64,000 bases of DNA, from contig NZ_JAFBDW010000006.1 of assembly GCF_016908415.1 (NCBI RefSeq), positions 65,084 to 129,083 of the forward strand, given 5' to 3'. Positions 1 through 8,266 of this stretch are shown one piece after another. Position 1 is the first letter of the stretch. Each line of letters begins with the position of its first letter. Source of the DNA: Caldicoprobacter guelmensis (lineage in GTDB: Bacteria; Bacillota; Clostridia; Caldicoprobacterales; Caldicoprobacteraceae). The notes under the pieces were generated by a model. The model was not told where the DNA came from. It was given only the letters and a program-made list of their open reading frames with translations, and did not search any database. The translations under genes were made by a program, and so were the position numbers.

Positions 1-28
1 TTATCGCCACCAAAAAAGTGTAAAAGGT

Positions 29-56
29 TTGACACGCTTCATCACTCCCTTATTTT
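29..56 (+). promoter_or_regulatory. Possible promoter for tsaD
   Basis: TTGACA at 29-34 is followed after 16 bases by TATTTT at 51-56. The -35 is perfect and the -10 is weak. It lies 78 bases upstream of the tsaD start. Confidence 0.35.
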
Positions 57-133
57 ATTTCAATATCATGTTATGTATGACTTACTAGAGTGTTACAGTA
101 TTTTTAAATTGATTTTTAAGGAGGTAAGCGGTT

Positions 134-1219
134 ATGACCTATTTTGAAGAGATGAGGAGCAAAGTAGAAGAACTTAGACGTAAAAATGATATACTGATTC
201 TTGGCATAGAGACTTCCTGTGATGAGACGTCGGCGGCGGTCGTAAAAAATGGGCGTACAGTGCTCAGCAACAGAATTTCATCTCAGATTGAACTCCACCG
301 ACAATACGGTGGCGTGGTACCTGAGATAGCTTCACGTAAACATGTGGAGACCATAAGCCCCATCATAGATGAGGCGCTAGAGGAGGCGGGGATAGGGTTT
401 GAGCAGCTGGACTGCATAGCCGTTACTTTTGGGCCTGGATTGGTGGGGGCCTTGCTGGTGGGAATGTCCATCGCTAAGGCGCTGGCTTACGCCCTTCGCA
501 TCCCCCTTATAGGGGTGGACCACATCGAGGGTCATATAAGCGCAAATTATATTGAACATCCCAACCTTCAGCCGCCTTTCCTTTGTCTGGTGGTATCGGG
601 AGGACATACCCATCTGGTATGGGTAAAAGACTATGGGGAATACAGCCTCATAGGGCAAACCCGTGATGATGCGGCTGGAGAGGCCTATGATAAGGTGGCC
701 AGGGCTTTGGGATTGAGCTATCCTGGAGGACCGGCTATTGATGCTGTAGCAAAGCAGGGAGATCCTGAAACAATATACTTTCCAAGGGCATACATGGAAG
801 AGGAGAATTTCGATTTCAGCTTTAGCGGGCTCAAGACGGCGGTGCTCAACTATCTCAACAACCTGGAGCAGCACGGCCAAAGTTACAGCGTGGCAGACAT
901 AGCTGCCAGCTTTCAGCAGGCCGTAGTGGATGTTTTGGTAGATAAGACAATCAAGGCGGCTCAAAAAATAGGGGTGACTAGAATAGCCCTGGCGGGTGGT
1001 GTAGCTGCCAATTCTTTATTAAGGGAATATATGAAGCGAAAGACCGAGGAATGCGGTTTTGAAGTATATTATCCTTCACCGGTGCTTTGTACCGATAATG
1101 CTGCTATGATAGCCTGTGCGGCCTATTACAGGCTTATGAAGGGAGTTTTCCATGACCTGTATCTGACTGTAGAGCCCAGCTTTTCCAACATTGTGAACGA
1201 CCGTATACAGTGTGGATAA
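134..1219 (+). CDS. tsaD: tRNA N6-adenosine threonylcarbamoyltransferase TsaD
   Basis: TsaD transfers the threonylcarbamoyl group onto A37 of ANN-decoding tRNAs, working in the cytoplasm with TsaB and TsaE. The 361-residue product has the ASKHA-type opening LGIETSCDETSAAVV, the loop GPGLVGALLVG, the metal-binding HIEGH near residue 130, the SGGHTHL segment, and the late ALAGGVAANSLLR and CTDNAAMIA motifs. Length is slightly above the usual ~340 because about 20 charged residues precede the core. The ATG at 134 is chosen because AAGGAGG lies at 119-125. The stop codon falls inside the first of four DnaA boxes, so gene end and the box cluster overlap. tsaB and tsaE are not in the window. Confidence 0.96.
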   Translation: MTYFEEMRSKVEELRRKNDILILGIETSCDETSAAVVKNGRTVLSNRISSQIELHRQYGGVVPEIASRKHVETISPIIDEALEEAGIGFEQLDCIAVTFGPGLVGALLVGMSIAKALAYALRIPLIGVDHIEGHISANYIEHPNLQPPFLCLVVSGGHTHLVWVKDYGEYSLIGQTRDDAAGEAYDKVARALGLSYPGGPAIDAVAKQGDPETIYFPRAYMEEENFDFSFSGLKTAVLNYLNNLEQHGQSYSVADIAASFQQAVVDVLVDKTIKAAQKIGVTRIALAGGVAANSLLREYMKRKTEECGFEVYYPSPVLCTDNAAMIACAAYYRLMKGVFHDLYLTVEPSFSNIVNDRIQCG

Positions 1220-1307
1220 TGTGGTCAATAAAAGTGTGGATAATGTGAACATCTGATGGGAATGGTCAACTTAATTGAGCAAGAACTGTGGATAACTCTG
1301 TGGATAA
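1211..1307 (+). promoter_or_regulatory. Cluster of four perfect DnaA boxes
   Basis: TGTGGATAA, the reverse complement of the consensus DnaA box TTATCCACA, occurs four times in one orientation at 1211-1219, 1235-1243, 1287-1295 and 1299-1307. Start-to-start spacings are 24, 52 and 12 bases. The first copy contains the tsaD stop codon. The rest of the 299-base gap up to the CBS gene is A/T-rich after about 1310 and shows no ORF. No dnaA or dnaN is next to it, so a DnaA-titration or regulatory cluster is more likely than the origin. Confidence 0.75.
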
Positions 1308-1518
1308 TGTGAATATTTCAGAAAAATCATTATTTTGACTTTTAACCTGAATGGATTTGCAGCTCCTGAATGTAGACATGCGTAAGATGTCGAGAATTTA
1401 AAACTTTGATCGCTAATTCATCTATTTTGAAGGTTTAAACAGAATAATTGCATTTAATCTGTGAGAAACTAAAGGAGATGGATCAGAATAAATTAGATTT
1501 AGGGAATGGAGGTAGACT

Positions 1519-1959
1519 ATGGAGCTGCGTGATATAATGACTACACAGGTTGCCGTTGTAGGACCGGACAATACGGTAATGGATGCATGTAAGCTGATGC
1601 AGATTCATAACGTGGGTGCTCTTCCTGTTTGCCAACAAGATGGCAAGGTAGTAGGCATTTTAACCGATAGAGACATCGTGGTAAGAAACATTGCCAACGG
1701 TGGAGATCCCAAGACCACTCCTGTAAGGATGATAATGACCAAGGAGGTTGTGTGTGCAAGCCCAGGTATGGAGGTGGAAGAGGCAGCGGAATTGATGTCC
1801 CAGCACAAAATTCGCAGGTTGCCGGTTGTACAAAACGATAGGTTGGTGGGGATGGTTTCAATAGGGGATATTGCTACCAGATATCGCTTCGTTTCGGAAG
1901 CAGGTGAGGCTCTAAGCGAGATCTCTGAACCTTCTAGACCTGTTAATATAAGGCAATAG
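1519..1959 (+). CDS. Tandem CBS-domain protein
   Basis: This 146-residue protein is two CBS domains and nothing else, roughly residues 1-60 and 70-130. Each carries the family pattern: MTTQVAVVGPD with GILTDRDI, then MTKEVVCASPG with GMVSIGDIA. Paired CBS domains form a Bateman module that binds adenine nucleotides and senses energy state, but stand-alone versions rarely have a proven partner. The ATG at 1519 follows AATGGAGGT about eight bases upstream. It stands alone between the DnaA-box cluster and a spore gene, so context does not reveal its partner. Confidence 0.9.
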   Translation: MELRDIMTTQVAVVGPDNTVMDACKLMQIHNVGALPVCQQDGKVVGILTDRDIVVRNIANGGDPKTTPVRMIMTKEVVCASPGMEVEEAAELMSQHKIRRLPVVQNDRLVGMVSIGDIATRYRFVSEAGEALSEISEPSRPVNIRQ

Positions 1960-2023
1960 AGATGAAGCCGTTTATTTTTTACATTCCCGTGAAATACTAA
2001 GGGTAGACGGGAGGTGAAATTAA

Positions 2024-2263
2024 ATGATACAACAGTACCAAAACCGAAACAACAATACTGGTACCAGCAGAAACAGAAAGCTGGTTCCCGAGGCTAAACA
2101 AGCTTTGGACCAGATGAAGTTTGAGATAGCCGGTCAGTTAGGCATAAACCTCCAGCAGGGTTACAATGGCAATATTTCGGCTAAGGATGCAGGTAGAATT
2201 GGCGGTAACATGGTAAAGAAAATGATAGAACAACAACAGAGACAAATGGCTGGTCAACAATAA
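2024..2263 (+). CDS. Small acid-soluble spore protein, alpha/beta type
   Basis: The 79-residue protein belongs to the alpha/beta SASPs, which coat and protect DNA in the dormant spore and are degraded at germination. The core begins LVPEAKQALDQ; KFEIA at residues 32-36 matches the cleavage site of the germination protease GPR; GYNGNISAKDAGRIGGNMVKKMI fits the second conserved half (written here only as a guide to residues 47-69). A Gln/Asn-rich N-terminal tail precedes the core. GGGAGGTGA lies just upstream of the ATG, and a strong terminator follows directly, so it is monocistronic. Expression in the forespore under sigma-G would be expected, but I could not identify a convincing sigma-G promoter. 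Confidence 0.95.
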   Translation: MIQQYQNRNNNTGTSRNRKLVPEAKQALDQMKFEIAGQLGINLQQGYNGNISAKDAGRIGGNMVKKMIEQQQRQMAGQQ

Positions 2264-2280
2264 CCATACACTACGAAATT

Positions 2281-2314
2281 AAAAAGCAGGGCAGAGTTTC
2301 TGCCCTGCTTTTTT
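2281..2314. terminator. Bidirectional intrinsic terminator
   Basis: An 11-bp stem AGCAGGGCAGA / TCTGCCCTGCT with a GTT loop (2285-2309) is flanked by A's on the left and T's on the right. It can end both the SASP transcript and the converging DUF378 transcript. Confidence 0.93.
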
Positions 2315-2320
2315 GTTATA

Positions 2321-2524
2321 TTATCTCTGTGCTGCTTTTTCTCTTTCACGAAAGAGAAAGCTTATGCAATACGCCCCTGCAACGCCTATTATGGTGTATA
2401 TGACCCTGCTTAGTAGCGTGTCACGTCCACCAAATAAAGTTGCCACCAGATCAAACTGGAATAGACCCACAAGTCCCCAGTTCAGGGCTCCTATTATCAC
2501 TAGAATAAGGGCCAAGCGATCCAT
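2321..2524 (-). CDS. DUF378 family small membrane protein
   Basis: The 67-residue product has two hydrophobic segments, about residues 3-25 and 40-58, and the family signature ALNWGLVGLF followed by a short loop and VIYTIIGVAGAY. DUF378 (YuzA-like) proteins are common in spore formers and have no established function; they are inner-membrane proteins. On the minus strand AAAGGAG precedes the ATG at 2524 with good spacing. The charged tail FREREKAAQR should face the cytoplasm. It is transcribed towards the SASP gene and shares its terminator. Confidence 0.88.
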   Translation of the reverse strand: MDRLALILVIIGALNWGLVGLFQFDLVATLFGGRDTLLSRVIYTIIGVAGAYCISFLFREREKAAQR

Positions 2525-2583
2525 CCCATCAACTCCTTTTGCATCAGAATTTTTTCTCTAATTAATATTGCCAGCTTTAAGAG

Positions 2584-5500
2584 TTATAATACAATTTTTT
2601 CTTCTCTGTTTATGCTCTTTATTTTGGAGAATATATACTGAACCCTCATGTTTTCCGATTTGGTTAGCGTGGCGAAGTCGCCTATCAGTATAAGCCGCTT
2701 TTTGGCACGGGACAGCGCTACGTTTATTCGGCGGTAATCCCTCAAAAAGCCGGTGCGGGTATATGTGCCCGGTCCGCTGTAATTGCTTCTAACCCAGTTT
2801 ATTATGACATTTTCCTGTTCGCGGCCCTGGAAGGAATCGATGGTGTAGATGTTGTGCTGTATAAAATCTTCTAGGGAACAGTTAAAACTGGAAAAATACT
2901 TTGCGTTGGTTTTAAATACCTCCTTTAATTTTTCGGTTTGAGCTTTGTAGGGTGTGATTATGCATATATCCTCCAGGTTTTCGCCTGCTTTTAACAGGTC
3001 CAGGACCTTTTTGACCGATAACATGGCCTCGCTCATGTTGTAGTAGGTAGAGTTTTCTTCGGTCTCGGCGCGGGTATGAGGGTCCAAAAACTCCGATGTA
3101 TCAATGATTTCTATAGGGCTGTCCGGGAATAACCTGCTTCTTTCTTGTTGTGGTATCTTGTAATACAGCGAATCGGTGTTAGGATAAAGCCTTCCGTCGT
3201 ATATGAGCTCTGAGATAAACGATACCATCTTTGGATTTTCAGTACGGTAGTTTATATCCAGAAATACCGAGTTGAACCTGTTTTTGTCGGTTATAAGCTT
3301 TTCAAAAAGGCTTTTTTGCAGCTCCTCGCTGGTGTAAAGGTCTATGTGAGGATCGTATTCTAAAAGAACCTCGTTCTGAATGGGAAAGGGCGGTATTTGC
3401 ATGTGGTCACCAATGATGACCGCCTTGTCTGCAAAGCCCAGGCTAAAGAGCGACTCAGGCACGTCTAGTTGTGAGGCCTCGTCTATGATCACTATATCAT
3501 AGTTTTCGGGCTCCATGTTTCTGTCCAGGTAAAAGCCCAGTGGAGTGCCCAGTACAATCTTGTTAGTGCCTCTTAGCCTGGCCATATAAGTTGGGTTGGA
3601 TGTTGAGACGGCAGGGGCATAGGGTAGTGTGGATTTAAACTCTATGTTGTTCCCGGTGCGCAGTACCCGTACCTTATCCTCTATCAGCTTTTCAAGTATA
3701 TTATCCACAGCCACGTTGGTCTTGGCGAGTATGAGTACATTCTTGCCAGCGTGGTAATACTGCAAAGCAATCTCCTTTATCAAGGTAGTCTTGCCTGTGC
3801 CTGGTGGCCCCTGCACTATTTCAAGCACGTGGTTGATGCCATCCAAAGCACACGCCAGAGCTACTGCTTGTTTTTGTGCTTGATTGGACAGCAGGCTCTT
3901 ATTGTAATAGGCGTGGTCAGGAATTACACCTAAATCTTCCCATGACAAGGGTGCTTCCTTCCTGAGTCCCAATACTACTGCCATAAGGGGAGAGAGGGTA
4001 TCGTCTTCTATCTGGCGCGTTAGGTTTTCAAGATAGTTTAGGAGTATGGCGTCATTGGAGCTCCTGGTAAAGGTCTTAATGTTGGCTACTTCATCTTCAG
4101 TAACTGGCTCTAAAGGCCGAAGTTCTATGATATAACCTTCATTGGTTTTACGCTCCCGGCATTCAACGACTTCAAACTCATATCCCGTATTCGACATGAT
4201 AACTTCTCCAGGGAACAAGGATGCTTCTATCTGGAATATGAATGAATCACCGAATTCCACTAGGAAAATGCACCTCATGTCATGAAATTTCCTTATTTTT
4301 ATGTCAAGAAGCTTCTTATAGACATTGAGTTCCTCAATTACCGCTTTTTTATCTTTAAGCTGTACCAGCTCGGGTTTTGCGAAATTTATCTTGGTAACCG
4401 GTTCTTCGGTGAATTCTTTAATGCCAGCCAGCTTATAAAGGTCGCTTTTCAGTAACCTGTAGTCTCCTTTACGGGGTTTTCTAAGGCCAAGCCAATCTCT
4501 GGGTACAGCTTTTAATATCTCGTAAAGGAAGTCCAGATATTGCTTCCGGTTCATGGGTGCCAGGACGGTGACCAGGCCTTTTTTGTATATGCCGGCCTTT
4601 TTAGCATTTTTAATGAATGTGTGTTTTCTGCAAAGGCTTTCAAGGTCAAACCTCTTTAAATATTCGTTGACTAATGCCTTTATGTTGGCCAGGCTGTCAA
4701 AATACTTACGGTGGGATATATTGTCAGCGGTGGCCAATCTTCCAGTTTTGGGGTTTATGTCGATTCTTGGGATGTTCAGGGTATTGAATATAAACTCGGT
4801 TACTTGCTGTTCCGGGTCATCGAGTTTGGCAGCATAGTGGTAATATAGCCCACTTAAAGTTTTGTTGTTTAAGAATTTGAGTTCTACCGAGTCGAATTCT
4901 TTGGTTCCCATGAGCCTGGGATGAAATACCTTCATTTCGATGGCTGCTCGCATGATTATCTCTCGCTGGACCTTCAAGGGTACGCTCTCCCACCTGCACA
5001 TGTTGCAGTTGGCTATCATTTCTATCCACTCATTGACCGTCAGTTTTTCTATCCCTAGTGAGTCGCATATATATTGTACTATCGGCATCTCGTTGGAAGG
5101 CATCCTAAGGCTGTAGTATGCATAAAGCCCGGACAGCGTCTTTCCATTCAGGCACTCGAATTTGGTGAGGCAAAAATCCTTGTATCCCATGAGCCGCGGA
5201 CTTTTAAGCCCCAGCTCGTGTGCGCACATGTATAGTATTTCCCTGGTAATTTCCTTAGGGATTGATTCCCACGTCACTTTGGAGTTGGGCTCGCCAACCT
5301 GTGATACCCATTCATCGATATTCAGTTGCGGTATATCCAGGTTGTCGCACATATAGGTCACCGTGTCTTTACCGCTATTGAAGGCCAGAATGCTGTAGTA
5401 GGCGTACAGGCTTGCTAGGGTTTTATTGTTCAAAAAGAAGGCGGGTTTGGAGAAATCTTCTGCCTTGAGCATTCGTGGATTGCTCTTACCTTCTTCCGAG

Positions 5501-6486
5501 GCTTTCATAAACAATATTTTTGCCAGGTAAGGCTTTGGTATGGCCTCCCATTTAAAATTCTTTTGATGAGAGATAAAGTGCAGCCATTCTTCAAAAGTTA
5601 GCTCTGGTACCCCGTAGACGTCGCATATGAAATCGATGCTGCGCATACCACCCCTGTTTAAACCAAAAAACCTAGAGGCAAAGCTGTAAAGCGACATGCC
5701 GTTTAAGAAATCGAGCCCAACTTTTAGGTCATCGGATGACATCATCCTGGGGTTGGAGTATCCAAACTTTCGTGCAGCCTTAAACAGTATATCTCTTATT
5801 ATTTTGTGGGGAATGATGTCCCAAAAAATGGTTATTGAAGGATCGGTAATATAGGAAATCCAGTCTTGTTCGGTGATTTCGATGTCTAGCATGTCGCACA
5901 TGTTTTTTATGACGCTTCCCCTTATGTCTTGTGAGAGGTTCTTGAAGTAATTATAAAACCCTGTAAGGGTTTTCCCGTTTAAAAACTTGAACCTATGCGA
6001 AAAATCGTCGTTTTTGATGTAAATGGGATGGGGATATCCCAGTTCTTGACAGGCCATAAGCAATATCTTTTTCTTTGCCTCTTTTGGGATATTATCCCAG
6101 GAGAAAATGTTGTGCGTGCCTATATATTTAATCCATTCATCTTCTGATACCGGTGGTATGCCCAGCTGGTCGCATATATTGGTAATTACATGTACGCCTT
6201 CTTTTCTGGGGACCCTGTTTTTATAATACGAATACAAGCCATTTAGCGGTTGATTATCCAAAAATTTGAATTTGTGCTTTTCAAGGTCTTTGGAGGCAAT
6301 GAAGCGAGGGCTGGGGAGATTGAGCTCCTGGGCTGCCATGTATAATATCTGTCTGTGTATCTCGTCGCTTACCTTGTTCCATAAAAAAGCGCGGGGACGG
6401 CCTGACCTGTTTTTCCGCCTTAATATGGAGAGTACTTCTTCGAGGTCATCCAGCCTTTCTTGGTATTCTAATGCTTGCACTGTCAT
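2584..6486 (-). CDS. Large SF1 helicase with six N-terminal tandem repeats
   Basis: The product is 1300 residues. The C-terminal part is a superfamily 1 DNA2/UPF1-like helicase: Walker A QGPPGTGKTT near residue 890, motif II IIDEASQLD near 1000, motif III GDHMQIPPF, NYRTENPKMV, DSFQGREQENV, and motif VI NVALSRAKK. The N-terminal half, about residues 36-585, holds six ~92-residue repeats, each starting W-x-x-[IV]-P and carrying PR, LNGKTLxGLYxYY, [IM]CDxLxI and EW in the same order. I do not recognise the repeat; a nucleic-acid-binding array is an inference. ATG 6486 is preferred over the upstream in-frame ATG because GAAAGGAGAG lies just before it. It is a single-gene unit between DUF378 and cbiM, and no nuclease or methylase neighbours it. 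Confidence 0.85.
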   Translation of the reverse strand: MTVQALEYQERLDDLEEVLSILRRKNRSGRPRAFLWNKVSDEIHRQILYMAAQELNLPSPRFIASKDLEKHKFKFLDNQPLNGLYSYYKNRVPRKEGVHVITNICDQLGIPPVSEDEWIKYIGTHNIFSWDNIPKEAKKKILLMACQELGYPHPIYIKNDDFSHRFKFLNGKTLTGFYNYFKNLSQDIRGSVIKNMCDMLDIEITEQDWISYITDPSITIFWDIIPHKIIRDILFKAARKFGYSNPRMMSSDDLKVGLDFLNGMSLYSFASRFFGLNRGGMRSIDFICDVYGVPELTFEEWLHFISHQKNFKWEAIPKPYLAKILFMKASEEGKSNPRMLKAEDFSKPAFFLNNKTLASLYAYYSILAFNSGKDTVTYMCDNLDIPQLNIDEWVSQVGEPNSKVTWESIPKEITREILYMCAHELGLKSPRLMGYKDFCLTKFECLNGKTLSGLYAYYSLRMPSNEMPIVQYICDSLGIEKLTVNEWIEMIANCNMCRWESVPLKVQREIIMRAAIEMKVFHPRLMGTKEFDSVELKFLNNKTLSGLYYHYAAKLDDPEQQVTEFIFNTLNIPRIDINPKTGRLATADNISHRKYFDSLANIKALVNEYLKRFDLESLCRKHTFIKNAKKAGIYKKGLVTVLAPMNRKQYLDFLYEILKAVPRDWLGLRKPRKGDYRLLKSDLYKLAGIKEFTEEPVTKINFAKPELVQLKDKKAVIEELNVYKKLLDIKIRKFHDMRCIFLVEFGDSFIFQIEASLFPGEVIMSNTGYEFEVVECRERKTNEGYIIELRPLEPVTEDEVANIKTFTRSSNDAILLNYLENLTRQIEDDTLSPLMAVVLGLRKEAPLSWEDLGVIPDHAYYNKSLLSNQAQKQAVALACALDGINHVLEIVQGPPGTGKTTLIKEIALQYYHAGKNVLILAKTNVAVDNILEKLIEDKVRVLRTGNNIEFKSTLPYAPAVSTSNPTYMARLRGTNKIVLGTPLGFYLDRNMEPENYDIVIIDEASQLDVPESLFSLGFADKAVIIGDHMQIPPFPIQNEVLLEYDPHIDLYTSEELQKSLFEKLITDKNRFNSVFLDINYRTENPKMVSFISELIYDGRLYPNTDSLYYKIPQQERSRLFPDSPIEIIDTSEFLDPHTRAETEENSTYYNMSEAMLSVKKVLDLLKAGENLEDICIITPYKAQTEKLKEVFKTNAKYFSSFNCSLEDFIQHNIYTIDSFQGREQENVIINWVRSNYSGPGTYTRTGFLRDYRRINVALSRAKKRLILIGDFATLTKSENMRVQYIFSKIKSINREEKIVL

Positions 6487-6688
6487 AGCTCTCCTTTCAG
6501 CCAACATCAATTGTTGCATCGTATATTGAAAATATTATGTCGTTGTCTATTATGAGCATTATAAAATACATAATATAATTATACACTCTTTGCTGAGTTT
6601 TCGTATATTGCAAGATTTTATAAAAATGAGCAAAAAATTTGTATAATTTGTACTGATTGAAATTTTTGGTTATAATCTATGTTTTACT

Positions 6689-6717
6689 TGACAAACTAGA
6701 ATGCGAGACATATAATG
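6689..6717 (+). promoter_or_regulatory. Sigma-A type promoter for cbiMQO
   Basis: TTGACA at 6689-6694 and TATAAT at 6712-6717 are both perfect consensus and separated by 17 bases. They lie 61 bases upstream of the cbiM start, directly before a palindrome at 6729-6743. Confidence 0.88.
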
Positions 6718-6728
6718 GTAGAGCAAAA

Positions 6729-6743
6729 TGCAAATTATTTGCA
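6729..6743 (+). promoter_or_regulatory. Perfect 7-1-7 palindrome, candidate metal-repressor operator
   Basis: TGCAAAT-T-ATTTGCA is a perfect inverted repeat with one central base, 12 bases after the -10 hexamer and so over the transcribed start region. The 7-1-7 layout is that of Fur-family operators (Fur, Zur, Nur, PerR), although the half-site is not a standard one. Regulation by cobalt or nickel is inferred from the downstream transporter. Confidence 0.55.
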
Positions 6744-6777
6744 ATAAGCCTTATAAAAGGGTAGAGGAGGGCTTTTG

Positions 6778-7533
6778 ATGAGCCATATTCATTTGCCAGA
6801 TGGTGTAATCCCCACTTTCTGGTGGGTCTTGGGATACATAGTCAGTCTAGTTCTAGCGTTTATCCTGCTGAAAAGAGTGAATGCACAAGCAGTGCGTAAC
6901 AGAATACCCGAGATGGCAATGATGGCGGCTGTTATGCTGATCACCATGTCTGTGCCATTAGGGTTTATACCTTTTCATATGAACTTTGCTGCATTGGCTG
7001 GTATTCTGTTAGGTCCAGGTCCAGGGTTTGTGGTGGTTTTTGTGGCAAATTTCATCCTGGCCCTTTTAGGACACGGAGGGATTACCGCCGTGGGGTTAAA
7101 TACACTGATTATAGGGCTTGAGGCGTTGGTTGGTGGGACTGCATTTAATTTGTTGAAAGCCAGACTTGGGAGTATCCCTTCAAGCGTTGTATCGACGGCT
7201 ATGGCCCTTCTGCTGTCCACAGCCCTTATGATCCTGTTTTTAAGTTTGATTGGAGTGGTAAATATACAGTCAGGAGAAGGCATTTTACATGGGGAACACC
7301 TTCATGAGGGGGGTGCTCATGAGGGGGGTGCTGACCAGCTTGAGCTAGAGGAGTCACACCAAGACGATAGAGAGTATGGATTTGGGAAAGTGACCTTGGC
7401 AGGATGGTCTGCTGTGTTAGCCGTGTTGCTTATAGGCATTGTACTTGAATGTTTGGTAACGGCTTTGATTGTGAACTTCTTTATGAAGGTACGGCCAGAT
7501 ATAATAAACCCTACGTCGGGTGAGAAAAGGTAG
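6778..7533 (+). CDS. cbiM: ECF cobalt/nickel transporter substrate-binding component CbiM
   Basis: CbiM is the membrane subunit that captures Co(II) or Ni(II) for the energy-coupling-factor transporter. The 251-residue protein opens MSHIHLPDG, the conserved His-bearing N-terminus whose residues ligate the metal, and continues through hydrophobic segments with FHMNFAALAGILLGPGPGF and the GHGGITAVGLNT motif. Between the last membrane segments lies an unusual His-rich loop, GEHLHEGGAHEGG, near residues 175-190. The ATG at 6778 is chosen over TTG 6775 because AGAGGAGG ends seven bases before it. The downstream genes supply CbiQ and CbiO; no separate CbiN gene is present. Ni versus Co cannot be decided from the sequence. 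Confidence 0.93.
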   Translation: MSHIHLPDGVIPTFWWVLGYIVSLVLAFILLKRVNAQAVRNRIPEMAMMAAVMLITMSVPLGFIPFHMNFAALAGILLGPGPGFVVVFVANFILALLGHGGITAVGLNTLIIGLEALVGGTAFNLLKARLGSIPSSVVSTAMALLLSTALMILFLSLIGVVNIQSGEGILHGEHLHEGGAHEGGADQLELEESHQDDREYGFGKVTLAGWSAVLAVLLIGIVLECLVTALIVNFFMKVRPDIINPTSGEKR

Positions 7534-7543
7534 GAGTGAAAAA

Positions 7544-8266
7544 ATGCACTTGGCAGTAATGGATTATATGGCTAGCAATGGTACTAGTTTGTTTCACCGT
7601 GCGAGTGTGCCCTATAAGATGTTGATGACGCTGTGCTTTCTTGGGGTGGTCATTGGCGGCAACGACGTCATCTCGATAGGGATATTAATAGCCGTTTTGC
7701 TAATTTTGTACATGATGGCCAGAGTACGGTTTAAGGAAATATTACATCTGCTCCTTTATCCGGCCTTTTTCAGCTTACTTTTTGCTGCCTTCAGGTTTCA
7801 GGAGTCATGGACGTCAGGGCTTTTAATTATGTTTAAAGGTATAGGGGCTGCCCTTGTGACGCTGTTTTTGCTGGCTACCACGCCCTGGGTTGAGGTGTTT
7901 GCATTTTTGTCGACGTATTTGCCCGGGCTGCTGGTTGATATATTCCTGTTTACATATCGCTCTTTTTTTATTTTAATTGACCAGGTGGATAACCTTCTTC
8001 GCAGCATAAAAATAAAAGGAGGATACCACCCTTTTAACATGGTCATGAATATTAAAAATATGGCGGCGGTAGTCGGCCTGATTTTGTTACATTCATTTGA
8101 AATGAGCCAAAGGATGTACAAAATATATCTGCTCAGGGGATATGATGGAGGTATTCCGATAAAACGAAGATGGTGGAAGCTTGACTATTCTGATGGTATA
8201 GTCATAGCTATTTCATTATTTGTCTTGGTAGGGACGGTGATATCGTGGAAGCTTTGGTGGAAGTAA
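7544..8266 (+). CDS. cbiQ: ECF transporter transmembrane subunit CbiQ
   Basis: This is the T-subunit that couples ATP hydrolysis in CbiO to movement of CbiM. The 240-residue protein has several membrane segments and the cytoplasmic coupling helices typical of CbiQ, seen in DNLLRSIKIKGGY and RMYKIYLLRGYDGG, each with the Ala/Arg-Gly-type motif that docks on the ATPase. ATG 7544 is chosen because AGGAG lies at 7532-7536, overlapping the cbiM stop region; a longer frame to 7520 lacks such a site. It overlaps cbiO by 22 bases, indicating tight translational coupling. Confidence 0.92.
   Translation: MHLAVMDYMASNGTSLFHRASVPYKMLMTLCFLGVVIGGNDVISIGILIAVLLILYMMARVRFKEILHLLLYPAFFSLLFAAFRFQESWTSGLLIMFKGIGAALVTLFLLATTPWVEVFAFLSTYLPGLLVDIFLFTYRSFFILIDQVDNLLRSIKIKGGYHPFNMVMNIKNMAAVVGLILLHSFEMSQRMYKIYLLRGYDGGIPIKRRWWKLDYSDGIVIAISLFVLVGTVISWKLWWK

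Noticed and set aside
377..964. 195-codon minus-strand frame inside tsaD
   Set aside because: Shadow frame antisense to a clear TsaD gene; no start signals or family match.
1211..1310. DnaA-box cluster as the chromosomal origin
   Set aside because: No dnaA, dnaN, rpmH or gyrase genes are adjacent, and no clear unwinding element with 13-mers is visible; a titration or regulatory cluster is likelier.
2313..2561. Plus-strand frame opposite DUF378
   Set aside because: Shadow of the DUF378 gene on the other strand; it has no start signal.
2584..6486. CRISPR-like direct repeats in the helicase gene
   Set aside because: The repeats are at protein level (about 276 bases each) with diverged DNA, not short identical DNA repeats with spacers.
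6520..6688. Cobalamin riboswitch upstream of cbiM
   Set aside because: No B12-box core (AGCCAGG-type) or surrounding stems are seen in 6520-6777; the leader is short and A/T-rich.
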